Assembly: GCA_022840405.1 (NCBI GenBank) | Contig: JALHJR010000040.1 | Span: 1-29,290, forward strand | DNA from: Tepidanaerobacter acetatoxydans_A | GTDB taxonomy: Bacteria; Bacillota; Thermosediminibacteria; Thermosediminibacterales; Tepidanaerobacteraceae | Length of the DNA: 29,290 nucleotides | Direction of reading: 5' to 3' | The notes under the pieces: generated by a model | Seen by the model: only the letters and a program-made list of their open reading frames with translations | Database searches by the model: none | What the model was told of the DNA's origin: nothing | Translations under genes and position numbers: made by a program | Shown: positions 1 through 7,755 of the stretch, in pieces | Numbering within the stretch: position 1 is the stretch's first letter | How the letters are laid out: each line of letters starts with the position of its first letter

Positions 1-644
1 TTCTTTGGAACACTTTCCCAATCAGCCAGAAATCTCTCAATACCGATATCTGTCAGCGGATGTTTTATCATCTGCATAAGCACTTTATACGGAACAGTTG
101 CAATATCTGCACCGGCTCTGGCTGACTCAAATACATCCATAGGTGTCCTGATACTGGCCGCAATAATTTGTGTTGAAATATCGTGCAAGCTGAATATCTC
201 GGCAATGTCTGAAACCAAAGCAATTCCGTCTTGAGTGATATCAGTAAATCTTCCTACAAAAGGACTTACATATGTAGCTCCGGCTCGTGCCGCTGCCAGT
301 GCCTGGTTTGGATTAAACACCAGTGTTACATTTGTCTTGATGTTTTTTTTGCTAAGTATGTTTACTGCTTTGAGCCCCTCCCATATCATGGGTATTTTTA
401 TAACAATATTAGGATGCCAAGCAGCTATCTCCTCGGCTTCCTTGACCATACCCTCTGCTTCAAGGCTTACTACTTCAGCACTGATAGGACCGTCAACTAT
501 TGAAGTGATTTCTATAATAGTTTCTTTAAAATCCCTGCCTTCTTTGGCTATCAAAGTCGGGTTTGTGGTAATGCCACAAATAATCCCCGTAGCAGCTGCT
601 TCACGAATCTCATCAACATTAGCGGTATCAAGAAAAAATTTCAT
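1..644 (-). CDS. fsa: Transaldolase / fructose-6-phosphate aldolase family protein (3' end outside window)
   Basis: About 214 residues are visible, close to the family's usual 214-220, so only the last few codons are missing. The class I aldolase TIM-barrel signatures are present: MKFFLDTAN start, GITTNPTLIAKEG (about residues 24-36), the Schiff-base lysine in VIKIPM (Lys83), TNVTLVFNPNQA, SPFVGRF and the C-terminal HPLTDIGIERFL. The overall pattern resembles TalC/MipB-type transaldolases more than E. coli FsaA. Such enzymes transfer dihydroxyacetone units or cleave fructose 6-phosphate in the cytosol (family knowledge). Oddities: the residues after KIPM are Ile-Trp, where the family usually has Thr plus Ala/Glu; GRFTD replaces the usual GRLDD; and SIRTPMD replaces SIRNPRH. 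The start is the ATG at 642-644, preceded by a GGGGG-containing ribosome site. It lies downstream of phoU on the same strand, with a 92-bp gap. Confidence 0.88.
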   Translation of the reverse strand, partial: MKFFLDTANVDEIREAAATGIICGITTNPTLIAKEGRDFKETIIEITSIVDGPISAEVVSLEAEGMVKEAEEIAAWHPNIVIKIPMIWEGLKAVNILSKKNIKTNVTLVFNPNQALAAARAGATYVSPFVGRFTDITQDGIALVSDIAEIFSLHDISTQIIAASIRTPMDVFESARAGADIATVPYKVLMQMIKHPLTDIGIERFLADWESVPK

Positions 645-664
645 TAAATTTAACCCCCATTATC

Positions 665-701
665 TTTATACTACTTATAGTGTTTATACTATTTTATACT
701 A
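665..701 (-). repeat. Three TAGTATAAA direct repeats upstream of the transaldolase gene
   Basis: TTTATACTA (TAGTATAAA on the gene strand) occurs exactly at 665-673, 683-691 and 693-701, 20-60 bp upstream of the start codon. A partial inverted copy lies at 674-682. This could be stacked -10-like elements or an operator for an unknown regulator. The repeats are seen directly; the role is inference. Confidence 0.5.
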
Positions 702-736
702 TTTTCTAAAAATATTCCAGCAAAATACCATTATTC

Positions 737-1399
737 CTAATCATTTAATTTTATTCTTCTCCCGGTTTCCAAGTAAACCACCATTTCACCGATATTGGTG
801 CTATGATCTCCTATTCTTTCTAAATGCCTTGCTACCATTAAAAGTTGCGTGGCTTGAGATATAGTCTTAGGATTTTCCATCATAATAACAAGCAGTTCCC
901 TAAAAATCTGAGCATAGAGATGGTCAATCTCCTCTTCCATATCAAATAAACTTTCCGCCATGTTTATATCTCTTCTTACAAATGAATCCAAGGCTACTCT
1001 TACTATGTTTTGTGCAACCTTTGCCATGCGCGGGATATCAATGAGCGGCTTTATATATTGCTCATCAATAATTCGTTTTGCAATTCTGGAAATGTTTACG
1101 GCCGTATCCGAAATTCGTTCCAAATCCGTAACCAATTTTATTCCGGCAAAAACGGCACGCATATCCTTAGCCATTGGTTGCTGTCGAATCACAAGTTTGA
1201 TACACTTATCTTCTATTATTTGTTGAAGTTCGTCCACCTGGTCATCTCGATTAATAACGGTTTCAGCCAAGCCTAAATCCTTGCTTATTAAAGACTCGAC
1301 TGCATCATATATTTGTTGCTCAATGATTCCTCCCATTTTCAATATCTCTTGATTAAGCTCATCTAAATCTTTGTCAAACCACTGCCTGGGAGCTGACAT
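737..1399 (-). CDS. phoU: Phosphate signalling protein PhoU
   Basis: 220 residues, the normal length. It is an all-helical protein with two repeated three-helix PhoU domains. The metal-binding acidic motifs are visible twice: DLERISDTAVNISRIAKR (about residues 91-108) and HLERIGDHSTNIGEMVVY (about 192-209), each with the E/D-x2-x2-D/N pattern. PhoU is a peripheral cytoplasmic protein that links the Pst transporter to the PhoR kinase and restrains phosphate uptake when phosphate is plentiful (family knowledge). It is the last gene of the phosphate cluster, 35 bp after pstB, with a ribosome site (GAGCGGAGG) before its ATG. Confidence is high. Confidence 0.96.
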   Translation of the reverse strand: MSAPRQWFDKDLDELNQEILKMGGIIEQQIYDAVESLISKDLGLAETVINRDDQVDELQQIIEDKCIKLVIRQQPMAKDMRAVFAGIKLVTDLERISDTAVNISRIAKRIIDEQYIKPLIDIPRMAKVAQNIVRVALDSFVRRDINMAESLFDMEEEIDHLYAQIFRELLVIMMENPKTISQATQLLMVARHLERIGDHSTNIGEMVVYLETGRRIKLND

Positions 1400-1434
1400 T
1401 TTTTATACCTCCGCTCAAGTTATTATTTTGAGTT

Positions 1435-2190
1435 CTAGCCAAATCTTCCGGTAATATAATCTTCAGTGCGTTTGTCCTTAGGCGTATGAAACATTTCCAC
1501 GGTAGGCCCAAGTTCTATCAGTTCACCGCTCAAAAAGAAAGCGGTGTAGTCGGAAATTCTTGCGGCCTGCTGCATATTATGAGTAACTACAACTATAGTA
1601 TACTGCTGCTTTAAATCTAAAATAAGTTCTTCAACCTTCATTGTAGAAATTGGATCTAAGGCTGAGCAGGGTTCATCCATCAACAGTACTTCAGGCTCAA
1701 CGGCAAGGACTCGAGCTATACACAACCTTTGCTGCTGACCGCCGGATAGACCTAACGCTAAGTCTTTCAGCCTATCCTTTACTTCATTCCACAGGCCCAC
1801 CTCTTTTAAGCTTCGCTCTACAATATTGTCAATTTCTGTTTTATTTCGTATACCGTGAATTCTGGGCCCATAAGCTATATTGTCATATATGCTCATGGGA
1901 AAAGGATTTGGTTTTTGAAATACCATTCCTACCCTTTTTCGCAATTCCACAACATCGGTAGTCGGCAACAGAATATTCTCATTGTCAAGAAAGATTCTGC
2001 CTTCAGCTCGAGCTTCCTCTATAAGATCGTTCATGCGATTTAGATTCTTTAAAAAAGTAGTTTTACCGCAACCCGAAGGACCTATCAGTGAAGTCACCCG
2101 ACTGCTTTGTATAGTCATATTAATATTTTTAAGTACATGATTTTCTCCATAGTAAAAATTGAGATTTTCTGCCTTAAACTTATTTACCAT
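1435..2190 (-). CDS. pstB: Phosphate ABC transporter ATP-binding protein PstB
   Basis: 251 residues, full length. Walker A is GPSGCGKTT (about 37-45), the Q-loop is in VGMVFQKPNPFPMSIYDN, the ABC signature is LSGGQQQRLCIARVLA (about 148-163), Walker B is VLLMDEPCSALDP, and the H-loop is VVVTHNMQQAARISD. The QKPNPFPMSI segment is typical of PstB rather than other importers. It energises phosphate import through PstCA at the inner face of the membrane. It is separated from pstA by the phoPR pair, which is unusual because pstB normally follows pstA directly. It starts 33 bp after phoR with a good GGGAGG ribosome site, so it is probably co-transcribed with phoPR and phoU. Confidence 0.97.
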   Translation of the reverse strand: MVNKFKAENLNFYYGENHVLKNINMTIQSSRVTSLIGPSGCGKTTFLKNLNRMNDLIEEARAEGRIFLDNENILLPTTDVVELRKRVGMVFQKPNPFPMSIYDNIAYGPRIHGIRNKTEIDNIVERSLKEVGLWNEVKDRLKDLALGLSGGQQQRLCIARVLAVEPEVLLMDEPCSALDPISTMKVEELILDLKQQYTIVVVTHNMQQAARISDYTAFFLSGELIELGPTVEMFHTPKDKRTEDYITGRFG

Positions 2191-2223
2191 TGGTATCCTC
2201 CCGGCTAAATAATAATATACATA

Positions 2224-3975
2224 CTAAATCTTTGGTATATAAACGGTAAACGAAGTTCCCTTCTCAAGCTCACTTTCCACTTTAATCCAACCTTCCAAGC
2301 CTTTAACCAGATGTTTTACCATAGCAAGCCCCAACCCCGTACCACCTATTTCACCTGACCTTGCCCGATCTACCCTATAAAAACGCTCGAATATCCGATC
2401 AAGCTCGTCCTCAGCAATACCGATGCCATTATCAGCAACAGTAATCAATACATTTTCTAAAGTTTCCTCAACCATGATGCTAATTGTGCCACCCTCAGGT
2501 GTATACTTTATTGCATTATCCAAAAGATTTATCATAATTTGAAGAAGGCTGTCCTCATTACTCAAGATATGTGCGATATTCTCAGGTAATTTTAGATTTA
2601 CTTTGTGTTTTTTCTCATTTATTGCCGTTTGCAAAATACTTAGTGTTTTCATTATAACTTCGATTATATCAACCGGTTTTTTAATAATCTCAGTGCCATT
2701 TTTTTCTATATGAGAAAAGTAAAGCAGTTCATTAATCAACCGCGTCATTCGATCAGTCTCTTGTTTTATAATGCCTAAAAAATATTTACAGTGATCCTGG
2801 CTTTTATACGCACCATCCAGCAGTGTCTCAACAAAACCTGCAATAGACGTCAGCGGTGTTTTTAATTCATGGGATATATTTGCAACAAACTCTGTCCTAA
2901 CTTTTTCTAATTTCCTTAAATCTGTAATATCCCTTAGTATTATCACTGCTCCAGAGTTTTCTATCTTATTTATCGGCGAGATATTTATATAAAATATTTT
3001 CTCTGTTGATGTAATAATTTTAAGTTCCTGACTTAGATTTTTAGAAGTTGTTAAAACAGTATTAACCAAATCATACAGCTCTTTATTTCTCAGCATTTCT
3101 AAGAGATGTCTGCCCAAAAATTCGTCTTTTTTTATTTTAAAAAGCTTTTCAGCCGCCGAATTCATCATAACTATATGGCAGTTATGGTCCACCGCAATTA
3201 GGCCTTCAGCCATGCTGCTTAAGACTGCCTCAGTCTTATCTCTTCCGTCTTTTAAGTCATTAATTGTTTTTTGTAAATTATCTGACATGCGATTAAAAGA
3301 CTCGGCAAGTATTTTTATTTCTCCGGAAGCTCTGACAGGTATTTTCATGCCATAATTCCCCTGAGCCATCTCTTTAGCAGCTTGAGTTACTTCTTCCATA
3401 GGTTTTGTAACTCTTTTTGAAAAGACTGTACTCATAAAAAAAGCAATAATCAGTCCTGCAATAGTTGAAGAAAAAATAATTCCCCATATGGATTTTGAAA
3501 GATAATTAATTTTTGAAAGCGGTAAAGACAAACGCAGGGCAGCAATAATTGCGTCGTTTTTCAGAACAGGCAATGCGACATACATCATCATAGTTTTTAC
3601 TGAACTGCTATAACGTATACTTTTTCCAATTTTGCCCATATATGCTTGCCTTATCTCTTGCCTATTTTTGTGATTCTCCAGTTCCTCTGGATTTTTTTCG
3701 GTGTCGGCCATCACGTCGCCCTTTAAATCTACAATAGTTATTCGGGCATTAATATCTTTGCTCAATGCCCTCACTGTTTCATCAAGGCTTTCTTGCTGTT
3801 CTAGTTCGGAAGCTAAGAATGTCCGCAGAACTTTTGCATGTGTTAGAAGCATGTCTTCAGTAGTCTTTGTAAAAAATTGTTCAACTGCTCTTACGGTAAA
3901 AACTCCGGTCATAGAAAGACTTATAAATACGATGATCATATATGTTATAAAAATATTTCGCCTCAACAAACTCAC
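2224..3975 (-). CDS. phoR: Phosphate-sensing membrane histidine kinase PhoR
   Basis: 583 residues with the full PhoR architecture. TM1 is at about 8-28 and an extracytoplasmic sensor region at about 30-155. TM2 is at about 162-185, followed by HAMP (about 186-240) and PAS (about 250-350). The HisKA phosphoacceptor lies in FVANISHELKTPLTSIAGF. The HATPase domain has N-box QIMINLLDNAIKYTPEGG, G1 VADNGIGIAEDE, the F-box FERFYRVDRARS and G2 GGTGLGLAMVKHL. It phosphorylates or dephosphorylates PhoP according to phosphate status, probably through contact with PhoU/Pst (family knowledge). Its ATG overlaps the end of phoP by 4 bp, indicating translational coupling. Pairing with PhoP and embedding in the pst genes make the assignment firm. 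Confidence 0.95.
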   Translation of the reverse strand: MSLLRRNIFITYMIIVFISLSMTGVFTVRAVEQFFTKTTEDMLLTHAKVLRTFLASELEQQESLDETVRALSKDINARITIVDLKGDVMADTEKNPEELENHKNRQEIRQAYMGKIGKSIRYSSSVKTMMMYVALPVLKNDAIIAALRLSLPLSKINYLSKSIWGIIFSSTIAGLIIAFFMSTVFSKRVTKPMEEVTQAAKEMAQGNYGMKIPVRASGEIKILAESFNRMSDNLQKTINDLKDGRDKTEAVLSSMAEGLIAVDHNCHIVMMNSAAEKLFKIKKDEFLGRHLLEMLRNKELYDLVNTVLTTSKNLSQELKIITSTEKIFYINISPINKIENSGAVIILRDITDLRKLEKVRTEFVANISHELKTPLTSIAGFVETLLDGAYKSQDHCKYFLGIIKQETDRMTRLINELLYFSHIEKNGTEIIKKPVDIIEVIMKTLSILQTAINEKKHKVNLKLPENIAHILSNEDSLLQIMINLLDNAIKYTPEGGTISIMVEETLENVLITVADNGIGIAEDELDRIFERFYRVDRARSGEIGGTGLGLAMVKHLVKGLEGWIKVESELEKGTSFTVYIPKI

Positions 3976-4691
3976 TCCCTATACCCGAAGCGATAACCTA
4001 CACCACGAACTGTTTCAATGTAATATCCTGTTTTATCATCGGCTTCTTCTAACTTTCTGCGCAAATTGCATACATGAACATCAACAGTACGCGTATCGCC
4101 CATAAAATCGTAGCCCCATACCTTCTCAAGCAGATGCTCACGGCTAAATACATTAAAAGGATTGGCAGCAAAAACTTTAAGCAGCTCATATTCTTTTAAT
4201 GTAAGGTCTAATCTTGAACCGCTAAGCAAAACTTCATGTTTTTGTTCATCAATAACAAGATCATTAAACTCGTTCACTGAATGTTCAGGCTCTTCAGGCT
4301 TTCTCCTGTCTTCTACGCGTCGAATGACTGCTCGCACTCTTGCTACCAACTCTCGTGGGCTAAACGGTTTTGTAATATAATCATCAGCTCCCAATTCCAG
4401 GCCAACGATTTTGTCAATTTCGTCACCCAGAGCCGTAAGCATTATTATCGGGATTTTTTTGGTAGATGAGTCACCCTTTAGAATACGGCACACTTCCAAT
4501 CCGTCAATTTTAGGCAACATAAGATCAAGAATAATCAAGAGCGGTTCATCAGTCCTTGCAATGTTTAAAGCTTCCTTGCCGTCCATAGCTTCTTTTACCT
4601 TATAGCCCCGGCTTTCAAGATTAAACCTAACTAATTCTCGGATATTTTTCTCGTCATCAACAACTAAGATTGCCTTTTCGGTAATTTCCAT
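3972..4691 (-). CDS. phoP: Phosphate regulon response regulator PhoP (OmpR family)
   Basis: 239 residues. The receiver domain (about 5-122) has acidic pocket Asp12-Asp13, phosphoacceptor Asp56 (LIILDLMLPKIDG), Thr86 and Lys108 (YITKPFSPREL). The C-terminal winged helix (about 140-237) shows LTLKEYELLKVF, FSREHLLEKVWGYDF and the recognition region DTRTVDVHVCNLRRKLE. This is the classic PhoB/PhoP subgroup of OmpR regulators, which bind Pho boxes. A matching TTAACA-N5-TTAACA box lies upstream of pstS in this window. It is the first gene of the phoPR pair, 91 bp after pstA, with its own candidate promoter and a strong TGGAGG ribosome site. Confidence 0.96.
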   Translation of the reverse strand: MEITEKAILVVDDEKNIRELVRFNLESRGYKVKEAMDGKEALNIARTDEPLLIILDLMLPKIDGLEVCRILKGDSSTKKIPIIMLTALGDEIDKIVGLELGADDYITKPFSPRELVARVRAVIRRVEDRRKPEEPEHSVNEFNDLVIDEQKHEVLLSGSRLDLTLKEYELLKVFAANPFNVFSREHLLEKVWGYDFMGDTRTVDVHVCNLRRKLEEADDKTGYYIETVRGVGYRFGYRE

Positions 4692-4734
4692 GGAATACCT
4701 CCAAAATATATACTCAATTATGATTCATACTACA

Positions 4735-4763
4735 ATTATAAGCATATTTCGTGGAAATTGAAA
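4735..4763 (-). promoter_or_regulatory. Candidate promoter for phoP-phoR-pstB-phoU
   Basis: On the gene strand TTTCAA (4758-4763) is followed after 17 bp by a perfect TATAAT (4735-4740), within the 91-bp pstA-phoP gap. The weak -35 could allow regulated use. It would let the distal half of the cluster be expressed independently of the pstS promoter. This is sequence-based inference. Confidence 0.5.
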
Positions 4764-4782
4764 ATATCCTTTTATATAATCT

Positions 4783-5619
4783 CTATGAAAGCCTTGAATA
4801 TCTGCTTAAAACTATATGAGTAATCATATTTAATATTAATATAGTAATTATCAGCACTGCTGCCGTTCCAAAAGCCGCATCCAATGCTCCAACCTCCATT
4901 GCAGTAAGATATATATGCATAGCTAATGTTCGAGCAGGATCAAAAATTGAATGTGGAACCAGTACCGACCCTCCGAGAGTTAGAAGAAAGGCAGCTGTTT
5001 CGCCTATTATTCGACCTATCCCCAAAATAATACCTGTAATTATCCCGGGCATAGCTGCAGGGATAATTATATGAGCCACAGTCTGCTCTTTACTTGCTCC
5101 TAAAGCAAGGCTTCCCTCCTTATATTCTTGAGGAACGGCTTTTATAGCTTCCTCGCTTGCTCTTATTAAGATTGGTAATATCATAAATACGCCGGTCAGC
5201 GCACCGGAAAGAATTGACCATCCGCCTGTTATAGGCTTCAATTTCACTACAAATAATGCAAATCCAAAAAGGCCAAATACTATAGACGGAACGGCCGACA
5301 GCATATCATTACCGAAACGTATGGCTTTTACCCAGATAGTTTGTCTTGAATATTCAGTTAAGTATACGGCAGTAGCAATACCCATAGGTGCAGCAATGAA
5401 AATCGTAACCGCAGTAAAATAAAATGTTCCGACTATAGCAGGATAAATACCTCCCTCCATACCCATCCGACGTGGAAGCTGTGTTAAAAATTCTATGTTG
5501 ATTTTGTTAAGTCCGCGAGAAATAATGTAAATAAGGATTGTCGCAAGGATTGAAAATGTCAAAAGACCGCTTAGCCATAATACGACTTTTATAACTTTTT
5601 CAGTAGTTTTGGGCTTCAT
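4783..5619 (-). CDS. pstA: Phosphate ABC transporter permease PstA
   Basis: 278 residues, with an N-terminal membrane anchor and about six membrane segments. The permease EAA-type loop, which contacts PstB, reads AVPQEYKEGSLALGASKEQT (about 165-185). The PstA signatures GMEGGIYPAIVGTFYFT and FGNDMLSAVPSIVFGLFGFA are present. Together with PstC it forms the inorganic phosphate channel in the cytoplasmic membrane. Its ATG overlaps the pstC stop by 4 bp, so the two are translationally coupled. The next gene downstream is phoP rather than the expected pstB. Confidence 0.96.
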   Translation of the reverse strand: MKPKTTEKVIKVVLWLSGLLTFSILATILIYIISRGLNKINIEFLTQLPRRMGMEGGIYPAIVGTFYFTAVTIFIAAPMGIATAVYLTEYSRQTIWVKAIRFGNDMLSAVPSIVFGLFGFALFVVKLKPITGGWSILSGALTGVFMILPILIRASEEAIKAVPQEYKEGSLALGASKEQTVAHIIIPAAMPGIITGIILGIGRIIGETAAFLLTLGGSVLVPHSIFDPARTLAMHIYLTAMEVGALDAAFGTAAVLIITILILNMITHIVLSRYSRLS

Positions 5620-6482
5620 TTGACATTTACTCCTTTTTCATATATTCTAAGTGCCAATATGTTTATGACCATTATTAGTATAAATAACACTATTCCCGTT
5701 CCAAACAATGCCTGCATGTGATCGCCTGCAGCAGCATAAGCCATTTCAATAGCTATATTGCCGGTCAAACTTCGGACGGGAGAAAATATTGACTTAGGAA
5801 ATCCTACCGTATTGCCTGCCACCATTATCACTGCCATAGTTTCACCGATAGCCCTTCCCATGCCTAAAACTACACCGGCTATAATGCCTGATTTTGCCGT
5901 CGGAAGTATAATGTGCCAAGTAGTCTGCCAATCAGTTGCCCCTAAAGCCAGTGAGCCCTCCTTCAAATCATGTTTGACGGATTTCAAAGCATCACTAGTA
6001 ATGTTTATAATAGTAGGCGAAATCATTATGGATAAAATAATGGAAGCTGCCAGTATGCTATAGCCCGACTGAATCTGTGATTGTTTTATTCCAAAACATG
6101 CTTTTTGAAATTCTCGTATTATAGGAACAACCATAGTCATGCCAAAAAGACCGTATATAACGGAGGGAATTCCGGCCAAGAGCTCAATCGCAGGATTAAT
6201 CAGTTTTTTAACTTTTTTTGGTGCATACTCTACTAAAAATATTGCCGTAAAAATACTAAGAGGCACACCGAGAACTATTGCACCCAATGTAGTAGTAAAA
6301 GTGCCTATAATCATCGGCAATATCCCGTATAAGCCTTCTGAAGGACTCCACTTTTGACCAAAAACAAAGTTAAAAAATCCAATTTTTTGTATTATCGGAT
6401 AACCTTCAATAAAAACGAATAAGCATATCATAATGACTGCCGCTATAGATAAAGCAGCACACAAAAAAAGTATTTTTTGCAT
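5616..6482 (-). CDS. pstC: Phosphate ABC transporter permease PstC
   Basis: 288 residues with about six hydrophobic segments, the first starting almost at the N-terminus. PstC-type motifs include FGQKWSPSEGLYGILPMIIG (about 40-59), ELLAGIPSVIYGLFGM and the coupling loop HDLKEGSLALGATDWQTTWH (about 174-193). It pairs with PstA as the heterodimeric phosphate channel. Its stop overlaps the pstA start by 4 bp. It lies 142 bp downstream of pstS, and that gap contains a strong stem-loop, which fits higher expression of the binding protein than of the membrane components. Confidence 0.96.
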   Translation of the reverse strand: MQKILFLCAALSIAAVIMICLFVFIEGYPIIQKIGFFNFVFGQKWSPSEGLYGILPMIIGTFTTTLGAIVLGVPLSIFTAIFLVEYAPKKVKKLINPAIELLAGIPSVIYGLFGMTMVVPIIREFQKACFGIKQSQIQSGYSILAASIILSIMISPTIINITSDALKSVKHDLKEGSLALGATDWQTTWHIILPTAKSGIIAGVVLGMGRAIGETMAVIMVAGNTVGFPKSIFSPVRSLTGNIAIEMAYAAAGDHMQALFGTGIVLFILIMVINILALRIYEKGVNVK

Positions 6483-6543
6483 ACCAAGCTTCTCCTATTC
6501 TGTTAAAATGGGACAGTAGCACAGAACAATACCGTGCTTATGG

Positions 6544-6574
6544 GCAACAGGTCTTTTTTAAGAAGACCTGTTGC
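6544..6574 (-). other. Intercistronic stem-loop between pstS and pstC
   Basis: A perfect 12-bp stem (GCAACAGGTCTT / AAGACCTGTTGC) with a 7-nt loop lies in the 142-bp pstS-pstC gap. On the transcribed strand it is followed by CCATAAGC, not a U-tract. It is therefore better explained as an mRNA-stabilising or processing element that raises pstS over pstCA than as a full terminator. A smaller 5-bp stem (AGCAC...GTGCT) lies just downstream at about 6519-6538. Confidence 0.7.
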
Positions 6575-6624
6575 TGTCTTTGCATATATAATCTCTCTGT
6601 CTGTGCGTATACTCAGGTTATGTC

Positions 6625-7482
6625 TTAATTTACAGGTATAAAGTCTTTTTCAACAATTTTTTGACCTTCACTGCTTAAAACAAAATCAATAAAGCTTTTA
6701 ACCAAACCTGTTGTCTCTTCTTTGGTCATATAGATAAACGGCCTCGCCAGCTTATAAGAATTATTTAGAATATTTTCTTTTGAAATGTTAACACCGTCTA
6801 CTTGTAGTGCTTTTACTTCATCATTTAAGGAGCCAAGCGATATAAATCCAATAGCATCAGGCGTTGTTGATACCGTTGTTCTCAATGCACCAGTGGAATT
6901 CTGAACAATGGCTTTCTCGGTAAATTTTACATCTTTACCCAATACTATTTCTTCAAAGGCACCTCTTGTTCCGGAACCATCTTCACGTATGACTACAGTT
7001 ATTGAAGCATCACTGCCGCCTACATCCTTCCAATTTGTCACCTCACCTGAAAAAATGCTCCTTATTTGCTCAATGGTCAGGTTGCTGACTGGATTTTCCG
7101 GATTTACTATTATAGCAATACCATCTTTTGCAATAACAAATTCTTTTACATTTTTTTCTTCAGGTTTTAATTCACGGGAAGATGCACCAATATCCGCAGT
7201 TCCTTCCTGAGCTGCTTTAATACCGGCTCCGGAACCGCCTCCTGCAACATTAATCTTAACTTTTGGATATTTACTCATAAATTCCATAGCCAACTCTTCC
7301 GACAGCGGCTGAACTGATGTTGAACCTGCTATTTGGATGGAACCGCTAAGTTCAGCATTGTTATTATTATCATACTGTTCTTGAGGTTGGGAATCTGTGC
7401 TGCTGCCGCATCCAACAGCCGAGACTAATAAGGCTAATAACATTAACAAAGTAAAAGTAGATTTTACATAATGTCTTAACAT
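6625..7482 (-). CDS. pstS: Phosphate-binding lipoprotein PstS
   Basis: 285 residues. The N-terminus has a positively charged start, a hydrophobic stretch LLMLLALLVSAVG and a lipobox cysteine at Cys25, followed by a Ser/Gln/Asn-rich linker. The mature part is a PstS-type periplasmic-binding fold: IAGSTSVQPLSEELA (phosphate-site Ser/Thr), IGASSRELKPEE, SIFSGEVTNWKDVGG and the second phosphate-binding loop REDGSGTRGAFEE. It captures phosphate outside the membrane and delivers it to PstCA. It is the first gene of the cluster, with an AAAGGAGGA ribosome site before its ATG. Regulation by PhoP is indicated by the Pho box 72-88 bp upstream. Confidence 0.97.
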   Translation of the reverse strand: MLRHYVKSTFTLLMLLALLVSAVGCGSSTDSQPQEQYDNNNNAELSGSIQIAGSTSVQPLSEELAMEFMSKYPKVKINVAGGGSGAGIKAAQEGTADIGASSRELKPEEKNVKEFVIAKDGIAIIVNPENPVSNLTIEQIRSIFSGEVTNWKDVGGSDASITVVIREDGSGTRGAFEEIVLGKDVKFTEKAIVQNSTGALRTTVSTTPDAIGFISLGSLNDEVKALQVDGVNISKENILNNSYKLARPFIYMTKEETTGLVKSFIDFVLSSEGQKIVEKDFIPVN

Positions 7483-7527
7483 GTTTTCTCCTCCTTTAAT
7501 TCTAAAAAATTATTTATCTCATCTATA

Positions 7528-7570
7528 ATTATAAAAAGAGAAGTTTATATCAATGTTAAGGAATTGTTAA
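7528..7570 (-). promoter_or_regulatory. PhoP-box promoter of pstS
   Basis: On the gene strand TTAACA (7565-7570), five bases ATTCC, then TTAACA (7554-7559) form the 11-bp-period direct repeat known as the B. subtilis PhoP binding unit. Twenty bases downstream is a perfect -10 TATAAT (7528-7533). There is no good -35 hexamer, as expected for an activator-dependent promoter in which PhoP substitutes for it. The leader before the pstS ATG is about 40 nt. Confidence 0.82.
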
Positions 7571-7677
7571 ATATTATTATGAATATGTAAAGCTGAATAA
7601 TTTAACTTATCAAGCTTTAAAACTTTTAAGAACAGAAATCACCTCATTGAAAATCAGTATCAAGAATTTATAAATAT

Positions 7678-7707
7678 AAAAAGCGACGGTGTACACCGTC
7701 GCTTTTT
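7678..7707 (-). terminator. Rho-independent terminator (perfect 30-bp palindrome)
   Basis: A 15-nt arm AAAAAGCGACGGTGT is followed directly by its exact reverse complement. The five A/T pairs at the ends give a U-run in either direction. It lies 48 bp after the stop of the DUF2148 gene and isolates it from the pstS promoter. Symmetry means it would also stop leftward or rightward read-through. Confidence 0.88.
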
Positions 7708-7755
7708 AATAATGTTTATTAAATTTTTGAGTTCGAATTTTTTAAGGCATAAATC

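Noticed and set aside
235..864. Long plus-strand open frame of 209 codons
   Set aside because: It is antisense to the transaldolase and phoU coding sequences, which have clear family motifs; its translation shows no family pattern.
7678..7707. Operator reading of the perfect palindrome near pstS
   Set aside because: The A/T-flanked GC stem just after a gene stop is explained by intrinsic termination, and it lies well upstream of the pstS promoter.
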